A stretch of DNA of 64,000 nucleotides from Locusta migratoria (taxonomy: Eukaryota; Arthropoda; Insecta; Orthoptera; Acrididae). Made by a program: the position numbers and the translations under genes. This document shows, piece by piece, positions 10,088 to 20,396 of the stretch. Positions within the stretch are counted from its first letter, which is position 1. Every line of letters begins with the position of its first letter. The notes below the pieces were generated by a model that was not told the DNA's origin, did no database searches, and saw nothing but the letters and a program-made list of their open reading frames with translations. The stretch is from assembly GCA_026315105.1 (NCBI GenBank), contig CM048745.1, positions 540,034,758 to 540,098,757 of the forward strand, given 5' to 3'.

Positions 10088-10302
10088 AAAATTACATGAA
10101 AATATTAGAGAAAAAAAGTGCAGGAAAACAAAGTGGGCTGAAAAACACGCGTCGACTTTTATGTTAGTTTCACGAGCAAGCCAAACAAGACAGTTTTAAT
10201 ATAGTCGACTTGACATACTTCGAAACTAACATAAAAACAGTCGAGGAAAGAACCGCACTGACCGCACTGGTGTGTTTTTCAGCCCACTTTCTATTTTCCC
10301 GT

Positions 10303-10361
<59 letters not shown>

Positions 10362-10374
10362 CTTTCACGTAGTT
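10088..10374. repeat. Foldback element F3 with a long poly-T tract
   Basis: Inverted repeat in which AAAGTGGGCTGAAAAACACG at left mirrors GTGTGTTTTTCAGCCCACTTT at right, and TTATGTTAGTTTC mirrors GAAACTAACATAA. The right arm contains an uninterrupted run of about 50 T (10307-10357) where the left arm has only a short A-rich stretch, so the homopolymer expanded after duplication. The lysine-rich minus-strand ORF across the run is an artefact. No hammerhead core is seen. Confidence 0.75.
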
Positions 10375-10489
10375 TATGATTTTTTTCTGGTGTGATTACC
10401 TTTCTTCTCTCTTTTTGAAGTTTATTGTCTTGGACGTACTGGTTTTCGTAAATCGAGTGACAGCATGAAATCGCCCTTATTTCTGAAAA

Positions 10490-10990
10490 TATATCTGAAA
10501 CGGCATGACTTATGGAAAAAAACAATACAGAGCAAAGTTGTAGAGATGTTTCTCTTCTAGAAACAGGTTTATTCAATTTTCGTTTCAGATAACCAGTTAA
10601 GGCTTGATTTGGAATTAGATTTTGTGCTGTCAAAACGCCACCAGATACGGTATATTTTTAGTGTTATTAACCCATTTTTTGTGTGACATATTTGCAAAAG
10701 GGAAGTTCTCGTCGCTGACAGGCAACAGTTACATGTAAAGTTTGCTGTCGATCACAGTGCGACCTATAAAGAGGAAACACATTACAGACACACAGCCAAA
10801 CAGTGCCAAATCGTGGTTTCATTTTCGTGAATGTGTCTGGAACGGTGCGGGTTATGGAATAAACCTAAGAGAGCAAAGTTGCAGTTAATTTTCTCCTCTA
10901 CAAATTGCGTATTCAGTTTTCGACTCAAATGAACACTTAATCTTTTATTTTCATTTAAATTTTCAGCTGTCAAAAGGCGATCGCGAAGGC
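10490..10990. repeat. Diverged direct duplication (about 150 bp, about 350 bp apart)
   Basis: The segments at about 10490-10640 and about 10840-10990 share an ordered series of matches: CTGGAACGG-like start, TTATGGAA, AGAGCAAAGTTG, TCTCCTCTA, TTCAGTTTTCG, AGCTGTCAAAAGGCG. A third trace, CAACTGTCAAAAGGCGATCGCGAAGG, occurs at 13380. The repeat is non-coding and of unknown family. Confidence 0.6.
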
Positions 10991-10999
10991 TCACTTTAG

Positions 11000-12060
11000 T
11001 AACCTAATGCGGGCCAAACGTGTGCAGAGTTTAAATGGTATACGTGAAGTTTAATCAGACAACAAAAGTAGTTTATTTTAAAGTTACTCTTTCAAAACCT
11101 GATCTGGAGCAAATACTTGTCTTATATTGATGTTTAACAGTCAAGATCACTAAGTCATCAAATAACTTCATCAGAATTTAACTGAACACGTACATTGTTC
11201 ATTAACACAGTAATTTGGTTTAATTATGGCCCTGATATTGATGTATATACTGTTAAATGAGAAACAGTGCATTAAACTGATGTGCACAACGGATCTTTTA
11301 ACAAAGCAACTGTGACATGTAACCTGCATGAAACACACACTGATCATACTCAAAAAATTTGACTACGGGAAAGATATTAAAAACACAAACCACTTTCTTA
11401 ATGTCCGACTACGAGAATTTTATGCAGAGCAGAACCTGATTATCAAAACTCAGTATCATAATTAATTGCAGTGTTGCATAACAGTCATTTACTAGTTACC
11501 AATAAACAAATGTGTTCAACAAGATTACCAAAATCAATACTGCACTTTAAATCCACAAATAACTAATTATCAAATAAAGGAAGTAGGTTAATCTTCTATC
11601 TACGTAAATGAAGCAGGAAAGAAAGGTCAACTTTGTTACTTATTATTAATAATCACCATTACATTACCTAAATGATACAACCTTTTCATAATTACATGAA
11701 ATGCTATTACCTTCATTCCAGAGGTGGTACAACCTTTTTCACAGTTATATGAAATGCAATATATTCCAAATACAATCAAACCAACTTGCTGGCACTGCAG
11801 CCTCTGCTCTACATCGGTGCCACATACACAACTGCTCTCTAAGCGAGCTGAACCACAAGTCTGACTCTCTGCCTCTCCGCACAAGCTACAATGCTATGTG
11901 ATACATAATCTTTGCCAAAGATGAAACTTGAGAACTTGACAGATTTATGTACGCATATTGATACACACAGTAGACGCAATATTATACATTTTCTTGCAAG
12001 CCAGTTACTCGACACAAAACAGGAGGCACAATATTAGACATTTTCTTACAAATTTAGCAA
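11000..12060. other. No recognisable gene
   Basis: About 1 kb of AT-rich sequence. The block at 11655-11760 has a local near-repeat (TACAACCTTTTCATAATTACATGAAATGC against a second copy near 11728), suggesting a small tandem duplication. No coding, RNA or transposon signature was identified. Confidence 0.4.
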
Positions 12061-12064
12061 TATA

Positions 12065-13107
12065 CGAGGCGCGTCCAGAAAGTAAGTTCCGTTTCAATTT
12101 AACTCCGCTGCAGCGCTGCGATTGCAGTTCCGCACATGTGCTGTAGACGATGTGTACCAAGGTGAAGAACGTGCGCCATTTGGAGATCGCTGTCAGTTAC
12201 GTACGCTTTGTTGTGCTTGTTTGAAATGTCGGCGTTGATTGAAAATCCCGTCACCTGTGAAATCAGGTCGGTGATTCGGTTTCTGAATGCGAGGAAAGTG
12301 AAACCAAGTGAAATTTATCGGCTAATTTGCGATGTTTACGGACCAAATGCGACGAGTGATTCGATGGTGAGAAGATGGGTCCGACAGTTCAATGGCGGGC
12401 GTAGTGATGTGCACGATGAAGAACGAAGTGGGCGTCCACCTTTGGTTACAGAAGAACTGGTTCACGCGATTGATGACAAGATCCAGGAAAACCGTAGGTT
12501 TACAATTAGTGCTCTTGCTATGGACTTCCCCCAAATTTCATGATCACTGATGCATGAAATTATTACCAAACAACTGAAATTCCGTAAACTTTGCTCACGT
12601 TGGGTACCAAAGATTCTCACTGAGCAACACAAAACACAACGGATGGGTAGTGCACTTGAGTTTTTGACCCGCTATGCTGAAAGCTGCGAAGAATTTCTGA
12701 GATGGATAGTGACAGGAGATGAAACGTGGGTTTCTTACGACACCCCTGTGAGTAAGCGGCAATCAATGGAATGGAGGCACACTTCATCCCCACCAAAGGT
12801 AAAAATCGCAGCAACTCATGACAACTCGGAAAATGATATGCACAGTGTTCTGGGACTGGAAAGGCATCCTACTCATTGATTTCTTACCACGTGGTCAAAC
12901 AATCAAAGCCGATGCTTATTGCGAGACACTTCGGAAATTGCGCCGTGCAATTCAGAATAAGCGCCAGGGACTGCTATCAAAAGGAGTTGTTTTGCTTCAG
13001 GACAACGCACGACCACACACTGAAAATGTAGCAAAAACCTCCTACAGGGATTCGGTTAAGACGTATTTGACCATACTAAAATCTGGTTTATTTGTTCATA
13101 GAAATTA
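12065..13107 (+). mobile_element. mariner-like element, 5' TIR retained, 3' end lost
   Basis: The element starts CGAGGCGCGTCCAGAAAGT after a TA (12063-12064), the expected mariner target, and holds a transposase pseudogene beginning at 12226. The sequence becomes unrelated after the second catalytic block near 13040. The third Asp region and the 3' terminal repeat are missing, so it cannot be mobilised by a transposase needing both ends. Confidence 0.8.
12226..13107 (+). pseudogene. mariner transposase pseudogene (stop, frameshift, truncated)
   Basis: From ATG 12226 the protein opens MSALIENPVTCEIRSVIRFL and continues with the mariner N-terminal HTH (VRRWVRQFNGGRSDVHDEER, then SGRPPLV). A TGA at 12541-12543 interrupts the frame. 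The next segment has KLCSRWVPKILTEQHK and the first catalytic motif VTGDETWVSY. A frameshift near 12820 moves to a frame reading TVFWDWKGILLIDFLPRG, and the second catalytic motif LLQDNARPHT is present. The third Asp (in a YSPDLAPSD-type motif) is absent. The coding length is about 290 of the usual 340-350 residues. Confidence 0.9.
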
Positions 13108-13430
13108 GGAGATATATGGATTATGTAACACGTTGCAATATTTTTAAGGACTTACATATATTTGAAACTTTGTCTTTTCTGTAAACTGTACATAATTTTC
13201 TGTTGCCAAAATTTGTTCAGTGATGTCAATTAAAATTACTTGTGAAATGTTAGCAGTATCTTTTCATTTCTCGTTCACCATAGACGTATGTGCGCCATAG
13301 AAATGTTTACGTATCTATAACCCAACCTCACCAGTTGCGTTGCAAAAATATCACGTCACCAGTTATGGGTTAAAGTTTCAACTGTCAAAAGGCGATCGCG
13401 AAGGCCGACTCTTAGTGCTCGTACCGCCTG

Positions 13431-13683
13431 ATCCTAGGATTTTTATCTGTCACTTTCCACTTCTTTCACCTCTGGCAGTGTTTCTGATGTGAAAAATACC
13501 GAGTAGCACCGTGGTTCGGAAGCCACGTTAAACAGTAGGTCCCCCTATAACTGGCTGGGTAAGTCAGTTCGAAGGTCGGAGGAAGGCAACGGCATACCAC
13601 CTCCAAACAGGACCATGCCTAGTAAAGCACTGTGGTGTTCAAACCAATCTTCGGATTGTTGACCGATTTACCTTTACCTTACC
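13431..13683 (+). repeat. SINE type D, lacking tRNA-like head
   Basis: Plus-strand partial copy of the SINE complete at 61417-61732. It shares CCTAGGATTTTTATCTGTCA, GTCGGAGGAAGGCAACGGCA, TAGTAAAGCACTGTGGTGTT and an ACCTTTACCTTACC tail. The 5' head is missing. The tail of repeated CCTTA-like units is probably the 3' end. Confidence 0.8.
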
Positions 13684-13739
13684 GTCACCTAAAGCGGGCA
13701 GAGTTCTTTGGAGAATGTTGGAAACGCACAGGAAGGACG

Positions 13740-14135
13740 AAGTGGCCACTCTGGCTGCGTCAGCAGGGGACACGAGGCGACAGAGGTGGAGTGTCAGGCA
13801 GGGCGCTGCGCGGCGTAATCTACTTTGCGTGCCGTGCAAGTTTAACTCCGGCGGGCAGGCGCGGCTTGTCAGGCCGAGGCTGGGGCACACGCCGCGTCGC
13901 GTCGCTTCCTTTGCGCCGCGGGCGACGGCACGCGACTCAGGCGGATGGATTCCGACAGCGACAGCGGCTGCGACAGCGAGCCGGCAGCGGAAGGCGGCGC
14001 GTGGCGGCCGTCCTGGGAGACCCAGAGTGGCTGCTGGCTGTGGAGGGGGGGAGGGGTACTGGGGCAGACGCGCCGCCGGCAAATTGAAAGCCGCCGCCTC
14101 TGTGTGTGAGCGCGCGCGCTTGAGACAGACACGAA
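13740..14135. other. CpG-rich patch with possible acidic N-terminal ORF
   Basis: About 400 bp strikingly richer in G+C and CpG than its flanks. Long ORFs exist in several frames simply because stops are rare. One plus-strand start at 13945 reads MDSDSDSGCDSEPAAEGG, an acidic opening that would suit a nuclear protein, but the frame ends after 54 codons and no splice site can be confirmed. It could be the 5' CpG-rich exon or promoter of a host gene, or the GC-rich terminal region of a DNA transposon, which other elements here also have. Confidence 0.35.
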
Positions 14136-14879
14136 GAGGGAAAGAGATAGGGGAGGGAGAGAGACAGAGATCTGCTAGTAGTTTGGCGACTTCCAGCGAC
14201 AGACGCCACGCCACATGGATCAAGTGCACAAGTCCATCTCTTGTTTGAAATCACACTGTTCAAAACAATCACGGGATCAGCTGGGACATCATACAAAATA
14301 TACATATGGTAACGCATTTTATTCATATATTGGTTACAATTGTATAAAAAAATTTAAAAAAATAGCTGTCCAACCTTTTACTTGACACATTACCTGACAT
14401 TGCAGGTTTTGGATGTGATCTCGTAATTTAATATTCTCCAAAAGTAACACAGCACTTAGTCTAAAACGAAAATATATAAATTCACATGTAATTTACATGT
14501 AGACTAACAAGGCAAGTACTTGGGCTCGAACAAACAGAAATACACCAAAATCATATGACAGATACTGTAAACCAGAGTCGTGCAGCGCGCCACATTTACC
14601 CGCCCGAGCTCGCCTGCGCCCGGCCGCTGCGCTCTGCTGCCCGCACCGCGGGTAGTAGAGCTCCATTGCACCGCTATACACAGCGAGCGAGCTGCGATGC
14701 GCCGTCGAGTCCCGACACTTGCCGGGCGAGCGGGTACCCGCCGGGCCCGTGCAACAGCGCTACACAAGGCGCTGCGAGCGGGGGAATGCAGACAGTTCTG
14801 AGCAAGACGTTGTAATACAGCGTAGGCTTCACGCACCTTTTGTGTTACCTACATAGCAATTTATAAGTTATCGATCGTT

Positions 14880-15446
14880 ATGTCTGAAATAAATAGCGAA
14901 CAGGACAGATCGTGCCAACGTAGGAGTAGACGATCCGAGGAAGAAAAAAAAAAGACCTTTCCAGGAAACTCGCGTTTAAAGATATCTGGAGACAGCATTG
15001 TATGGGAGTATTTTATGTTGATTCTAGATAATGAAAATAAAACTGTGGGTTTTGCAGAGTGTAATGGCTGCCGTAAATTATTGTCGTTCCGTGATGGCAG
15101 TACCACTACGCTGTTATGGCACCTGAATAGCTGCAAAGCTTATCTGAGTACTGATTTGAACGGTTGTAGCAATAATCCAGGGTCAGCAAAATCTTTTGTG
15201 CTGGAGAAATAAGTAAGAATGTGTGCAATAGATTTGCGGTCCTTCAGCACAGTTGCGGGAGAAGGATTTCGAGACCTCGCACAGACTTTGATGGAGATAG
15301 GAGCACAGTACCCCACTGCAAGTGCCAAAGACGTTCTTCCTCATCCTCCAACAGTTTCTAGGAACGTAAAAAGAATAGCAGACGAATACAATTCGCAGAC
15401 TACTGGCTTTTTAAAAGATTTCCTGTTTACCTTGGCAAAATTTTAG
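14880..15446 (+). pseudogene. hAT transposase N-terminal fragment (BED zinc finger)
   Basis: The ORF at 14880-15212 opens MSEINSEQDRSCQRRSRR with a basic, Glu/Lys-rich stretch. It then has SIVWEYFMLILDNENKTVGF, followed by CNGC, an SFRDGSTTTLLWHLNSC block, and an end at TAA 15210-15212. The Cys2-(x)n-His-x4-Cys spacing after a W-x-YF motif is a BED finger, the DNA-binding domain of hAT transposases. The next frame (15219-15446) continues with CAIDLRSFSTVAGEGFRDLA, then QTLMEIGAQY and ASAKDVLPHPPTVSR, the segment that follows BED in Hermes-type hAT proteins. One stop separates the two. The catalytic RNase-H-like domain and C-terminal dimerisation domain are absent. Confidence 0.85.
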
Positions 15447-15979
15447 CTAGATTATTAGTTGGACAACCTTGAACAAAATTAAATATCACATCATCGTAGG
15501 GCATATAATTTTTTGTCACATACATGAAATACGTAGATTTACTAGCAACAAGGGACTGAAGAGATTTAAGGAATAATCTTGTTCTTTATGTTAGAGCCAT
15601 AACTTAGTTTAACATGAAGTGAAAGTGAAACACAGTGTAAGTAAATACTGAGCAAAGTATAAAACTACCTACAAATTTGCTGGAGCCGGCTAACGCGAAG
15701 CCAACGACTTTCAACATGTTTAATATTTCAGGCGCGAGCCGATTCGGCTACCGTTTTGCTTCTGCACCACAAAATTGGACGTTCTGCTCTTACCAGGTGC
15801 ATTAATGCGCACGTCTACTTTTTTTTTCTCGCAACTGATAGTACACTGACAATTAAGTCAGTGAGGAAAAATCCCAAGTGTTTACAAGATATACGAGAGA
15901 CTGTCCAGCGATACAAAACTGATAACTGCGACCTTGAATGTCACCTTTCGAATAGTGGTGACTCCCTTGGCGCTGCAGC

Positions 15980-16184
15980 TACAAAATGTTCAAATGTTTG
16001 TAAATCTATCGGACCAACCTGCGTGGTCATCAGTCCGTAGCTTACAAACTACTTAAACCTAGGTAAACTAATATAAGGACAACACACACACACATGCCCC
16101 AGGGAGGACTCGAACCTCCACGGCGAGCAACCGCGCGCTCCGCAACGAGACGCTTTAGACCGCTCGGCTACTCCACCGCGGCTG
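15980..16184 (-). repeat. SINE type B, antisense
   Basis: Complete-looking antisense copy: AAATGTTCAAATGTTTGTAA tail, GACCAACCTGCGTGGTCATC body, an ACACACACACAC spacer, CCCAGGGAGGACTCGAACCTC (antisense B box) and a head ending CCACCGCGGCT. Short repeats CAGCTAC flank it (15975-15981 and 16189-16195) and may be a TSD. It lies inside the 14.5-17.84 kb composite, so it post-dates that unit. Confidence 0.85.
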
Positions 16185-16199
16185 TGTTTCAGCTACCCC

Positions 16200-16900
16200 C
16201 AGCCAAAGGGAAAAGGGGGAAATATAAAATAAAGTAAAACGACAACAATGGTCCACACGCCTGATCGTGGAACAGTAATTATTTTACTTTCCTTGGAGTG
16301 GTTAAGCGTAAGCTGTATCTTCTAACATTCTACCAGTTAATCGTTTCTAATGACCTCGATTGCAACTGATCGTTTGTTCTTACTTTTATTTATTTACTTA
16401 TTTTTTTCTTAGCAGCAAGGAAACATCAAGTAATTTAGCGAAATGTCCACAGAAACGTTGTTCGAACACGCCCTGAATGCGTATACTTGCTATCGTAGCA
16501 TTGATGCTGCTCATTAACTAGCAATTACTCATGATTTGAGACAGCTCTATTGCACTCGCGTTAATGTGTGTTCTAAAATGCATCGTTCAGTAAGCTGCCC
16601 AGTATCTAACTTTTTCAATACATGATTTGTAAATGAAAAGTTTAATGCTTTGTTAGAAAGCTAAGTTGCTGTACTATCAGATGTCCTAAAATCAGATTTT
16701 TTAACCCTATAGTTTCTTCAGAATCGAGTGAAAAGCATTATGAAACTAAAAACTCACGCGGAATGAAACGCAGACATGTTACTTTTTCCAAGGAAAGTAA
16801 AGTTTGTAAGGAAAAACTAAGTTGATAAGCCGATGTGGGATGTTCGTTTGTAACGACAACAGTTTTTACCGTGTGAAAATCGGAACAGTGTATTTCCCGC
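16200..16900. other. No recognisable gene
   Basis: AT-rich stretch with no ORF above 60 codons and no repeat family recognised. It is followed by an abrupt shift to very high GC at 16905-17110 (multiple GGGCGG/CCCGCC and GGGTACCCG strings). Confidence 0.4.
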
Positions 16901-17117
16901 TAAGAGCGTAGCGGCTGGCGGGCGCGTGCCCCGGCTAGCAGCAGAGCGGCACGGGCGGACTGGCACTCTTCGGGTAGTTCGGGTACCCGCGCTGCCCGCC
17001 GCCGTCCGGAGGAGCTCGTGCCGGCAGGGCGGGCAGCGCGTGGCCAGGCCCGCCCGGGGGGCGTGGCTACGAGCCCGGGCGAGCAGCGCAGGCTCGCTGC
17101 ACGCCTCTGCTGTAAAC

Positions 17118-17766
17118 ATCCCTTATTGCACTAGTGGTACTCCCGCATCTGCAAAACTCTGCAGTCGTCCATTAGAGGCCTCTGCGTGTGCCATGCCGCA
17201 TTGCACATTCAGCTGCCGGTACACCAGTAGTGACGGTGCAGTGTGTCTCTCAAGTTGCATTTTGTGACGTTATTTCTGTAGTGAAGCGTCAGATGGGTCG
17301 GCGATTGGTAATCAATCCTGCTAATATAGTGTGACTGGTTGAGATGAATTACGAAGAAACCTTGTTCGTGAAGATGGTATTGTTGTAGAAGATGAGTTAT
17401 TCGCATGATACCTATTATCTATTATAGTGTTTCTAATCTAAGCTCATATTTCTGCACTATAATAGATACTAGAAAACATGGGAATGATTCTTCTTCTACA
17501 CCAAGACCGAATTCACGAACAAGGGCTCTTCGAAATTTCATCTCAACCAATTGCAATACATTAGCAGGATTGATTACCAATCGCCGCCCCATCTGACGCT
17601 TCACCACACAAATAACATCACAAAACGCAACTTCGGAGGCACATTGCACCGTCCCTACTGGCGAACCGACAGGTCAAAGTGCAATGCGGCATGGCACACG
17701 CAGAGGCCTCTAATGGGCGACTGCAGAGTTTTGCAGATGCGGGAGTATCACTAGAGCAATAAGGGG
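17118..17766. repeat. Foldback element F4, about 650 bp
   Basis: Large inverted repeat centred at about 17442. The outer arms read CCCTTATTGCACTAGTGGTA and its mirror TATCACTAGAGCAATAAGGG. They share GCATCTGCAAAACTCTGCAG, GAGGCCTCTGCGTGTGCCAT and GGTCGGCGATTGGTAATCAA. The arms are about 300 bp and roughly 85-90% alike by eye. Both arms can encode a GRRLVINPANVLQLVEM-like peptide (best on the minus strand, 17422-17649). The sequence may therefore have captured part of a coding region, but I do not recognise the family. Confidence 0.85.
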
Positions 17767-17969
17767 CCGTTACATTATCTATCATACGATTTTGGTGTAT
17801 TTTTGTTTGTTCGAGTCTAAGTACTTTCCTTGTCAGTGCTTTGTTGATTTTATCTCCTTTTTTTTTTTAATAAGTTGAACAACATACAAAATGTAGTATA
17901 ACCAGATGATGGAGGCACAGTCCTTCTTTACTTGAGGTTTACACGAAGTTTACTTAAAGTGAGTCACCC

Positions 17970-19035
17970 TAACACTTAACAGTGAAAATGTCATTGTTGT
18001 GGGCCTCTAATATGTTGTATGATAACCTCGGACGGCCAATACAGTTGCATACCTGCATGACATGAACGGTATGACGGTATGAGGTTACCAATGAGGCCAT
18101 TCTTCCATGAATGCAATATCCAGCTCTGCAACCGTTGTGGTAAATGCTAGTATGGCTGATTTGCCCCCTCGGGGTGCTTCGCAGACATGCTCTATCGGGT
18201 GTAAGTCCGTTGAACAAGCTCGCCACTACATTCATTCTCAGCTTCAAGCATCTTGTCCTTCAGTGCAGCTTCGGGGGAGGGCGCTATCATCCACCAGAAG
18301 GAACTCATCTACTATATGGCACCAGCGTAAGGTACAATAAGAGATCGAAGGATCTCCCCTCTATACGAGTAGTCAAAGCGCCATTCCGATCGACATTCAA
18401 GTTCGTACGTCCGCCAGTAATGACCAGTAGTGACTCCTGTCCAGACCTTTAGCCCACCACCATGATATGGTGACGTTTCCTACACATAAGCAGGATTGTT
18501 CAAGAGTTCCACGTTCTCTCCAGACGAGGGAATGACGATTGTCCGACGAACACAAAACCTTGACTCATCTGTGAACCGAACACGGCGTTACTGGTTGCGA
18601 GTTCAATCCTGATGTCCTTCCGCCCAGTTTCTACGGGCTAAGCGGTGTCGTGGTTTTAATGGAACACATACCATAGACCTCCGTGCGAAGAGATCACATT
18701 TCGGAGTGCTGTTTCGGACTGTTTGTATTAATATTGCGAGTCCTGTTACTGCCTGGAGGGTGCGTTGCAGCCGAGTTGCGTTCAGCCTCCTGTCTCGATG
18801 GGATGTTAACCGAACAAAACGGTTATCTCTTGCTGATATTACTCGTTGACGACCATAGCCGTTCATTCTTTTAATGGTTCCTGCCGTCTGAAATCGTGTG
18901 TAGGTTCTGGAAATTACACTTTGTGACCTTCCAACAGCTGAAGTCACCTCCCTCTGTGTCTCTCCCGGTTCCAACCTTCGTATGGCTCTCCATGCCATAT
19001 CTTCAGGTAAGTCAAGTTGTTGTTGCATTGCACTA
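17970..19035 (-). pseudogene. Tc1-like transposase pseudogene, near full length
   Basis: The minus-strand ORF at 18603-19028 begins MQQQLDLPEDMAWRAIRRL. It continues with the paired HTH region (RSQSVISRTYTRFQTAGTIK) and a GRQRVISARDNRFVRL block typical of Tc1 second-helix segments. After a frame change the first catalytic segment RRVRFTDESRFCVRR is readable near 18540-18590. Farther on, frames with GLTPDRACLRS approximate the SPDL-PIEHVW region near 18200. Total span fits a Tc1 transposase of about 340 residues with at least three frameshifts. Terminal repeats were not identified. Confidence 0.75.
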
Positions 19036-19412
19036 CCTGCTCACTACACTATTCGAACCCAACTGCGTGTGTATTTAGTTTGGTATAAAAAAACACAAGT
19101 CAACGCCAACCCCCGCTGCTGCAACCTTGTGTTATTACTATTATCTCGGTTGCCGTAATGTTGTTGTTCCTATTTCCTAGAACCGGCAGAAAGACGTCGA
19201 AACATTTTAGTAAAGTCTGCTGATAACAATACTTCAGAACCTAGATATCTCAACAAGTCCTTTCTTTTGAGCAACGTATTTAAACGATGAGGTGAATATA
19301 CTCAGAATGTCTACACTGCAGTTACCTAGCTCGAAAATACTGCCTGAATGTCAGTGTCGCACCGACGTAGGGCATAGGGCGAAGTTGTACACCTTGTAGT
19401 TTTTATTCATTT

Positions 19413-19446
19413 CGATCTCGTTTCCGACTTATTAGGTCATCTTTAG
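19413..19446 (-). ncRNA. Degraded hammerhead-like motif
   Basis: On the minus strand: CTAAAGA (core CUGANGA with one change), a stem GAC/GTC, then GGAAACGAGATC, followed by ATGAATAAAAAC. The order (core, stem, GAAA, short spacer, AATAAA) matches the palindromic elements elsewhere in the window, but here there is a single copy. Confidence 0.35.
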
Positions 19447-19561
19447 GAAACAGCTGACAATGGACGTCAAGGAACGCTATTTCTTAAATTACCAAATATT
19501 ATAAACGAATATACTTATAGACGGACAGTATTTGGTTCAGGCATTATTTGCGTTTGCAAAA

Positions 19562-20150
19562 CACTACTGGCCATTAAAATTGCTACACCAAAAAGAAATG
19601 CAGATGATAAAAGGGTATTCATTGGACAAATGTATTATACTAGAACTGACATGTGATTACATTTTCACGCAATTTGGGTGTACAGATCCTGAAAAATCAG
19701 TACCCACAACAACCAGCTCTGGCCGTAATAACGGCCTTTATACGCCTGGGCATTGAGTCAAACAGAGCTTGGATGGCGTGTACAGGTACAGATGCCCATG
19801 CAGCTTTAACACGACACCACAGTTCATCAAGAGTTGTGACTGGCGTATTGTGACGAGCCAGATGCTCGGTCACCATTGAGCAGACGTTTTCAATTGGTGA
19901 GAGATCTGGAGAATGTACTCGCCAGGGCAGAAGTCGAACATTTTTCCGTATCCAGAAAGGCCCATACAGGACCTGCAACATGCGGTCGTGCATTATCCTG
20001 CTGAAATGCAGAGTTGCGCAGGGATCGAATGAAGGGTAGAGCCACGAGTCGTAACACATCTGAAATGTAACGGCCACTATTCAAAGTGCCGTCGATGGGA
20101 ACAAGAGGTGACCGTGACGTGTAACCAATGGCACACCCCTGCACCCTGTG
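19562..20150 (-). mobile_element. Tc1-like element, 3' half with terminal repeat
   Basis: The element begins at low coordinate with the terminal sequence CACTACTGGCCATTAAAATT and contains the antisense C-terminal half of a Tc1 transposase. The minus frame 19697-20077 carries RLLPWRVHSPDLSPIENVCS, then HLARHNTPVTTLDELW and the final residues ending CCGY. The upstream frame 19890-20144 carries the second catalytic block SAFQQDNARPHV. The two are separated by a frameshift near 19985. The N-terminal half and the other terminal repeat are missing. Confidence 0.9.
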
Positions 20151-20227
20151 GAAAAGTTTCCCTTTAAGAAATACCTAGAAAGCGTACTGAACCCATCACG
20201 GATATTGCCAGCAGTGAAGTATAGAGA

Positions 20228-20396
20228 GCCGGCCGCGGTGGCCGAGCCGTCTGCGGCGCGCCAGTCATAGTCTGCACGGCTACTACGGTCGGTGGTTCGA
20301 ATCCCTCCTCGTGCATGAATATTTGTGTCGTCCTTAGTAGAAGGGTTTAGGGACTGATGACTCCGTAGTTAAGTCCCATAAGCTCTACGAACATTT
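20228..20396 (+). repeat. SINE type A, plus strand
   Basis: Starts GCCGGCCGCGGTGGCCGAG with an intact A box region. The B box GGTTCGAATCC follows, then a shortened middle (TAGTAGAAGGGTTTAGGGAC, missing the CATAAGTAGTTTGTAAG segment) and the tail CATAAGCTCTACGAACATTT. The internal deletion of about 25 bp distinguishes it from its relatives. Confidence 0.9.

Larger units (their letters stand above)
14500..17840. mobile_element. Composite unit bounded by about 60-bp inverted ends
   Basis: The segment at 14505-14562 (CAAGGCAAGTACTTGGGCTC and ATACACCAAAATCATATGAC) is the reverse complement of 17776-17838. Between them lie a GC-rich stretch, a hAT N-terminal coding fragment, a SINE, a second GC-rich stretch and a foldback. 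The ends read TAACAAGG and, on the other strand, TGACAAGG. No matching TSD was found, so this may be one element with nested insertions or two copies in inverted order. Confidence 0.5.

Noticed and set aside
10226..10633. 135-codon ORF rich in lysine
   Set aside because: It is open only because it crosses the poly-T tract (about 18 consecutive Lys codons) in a palindromic repeat.
13632..14248. Several long overlapping ORFs on both strands
   Set aside because: High GC lowers stop-codon frequency in all frames, and no frame shows domain-like sequence or coding bias. Only the MDSDSDSG start is mentioned, as a weak finding.
19190..19215. GTCGAAAC context near 19.2 kb
   Set aside because: No CUGANGA box upstream and no stem II.
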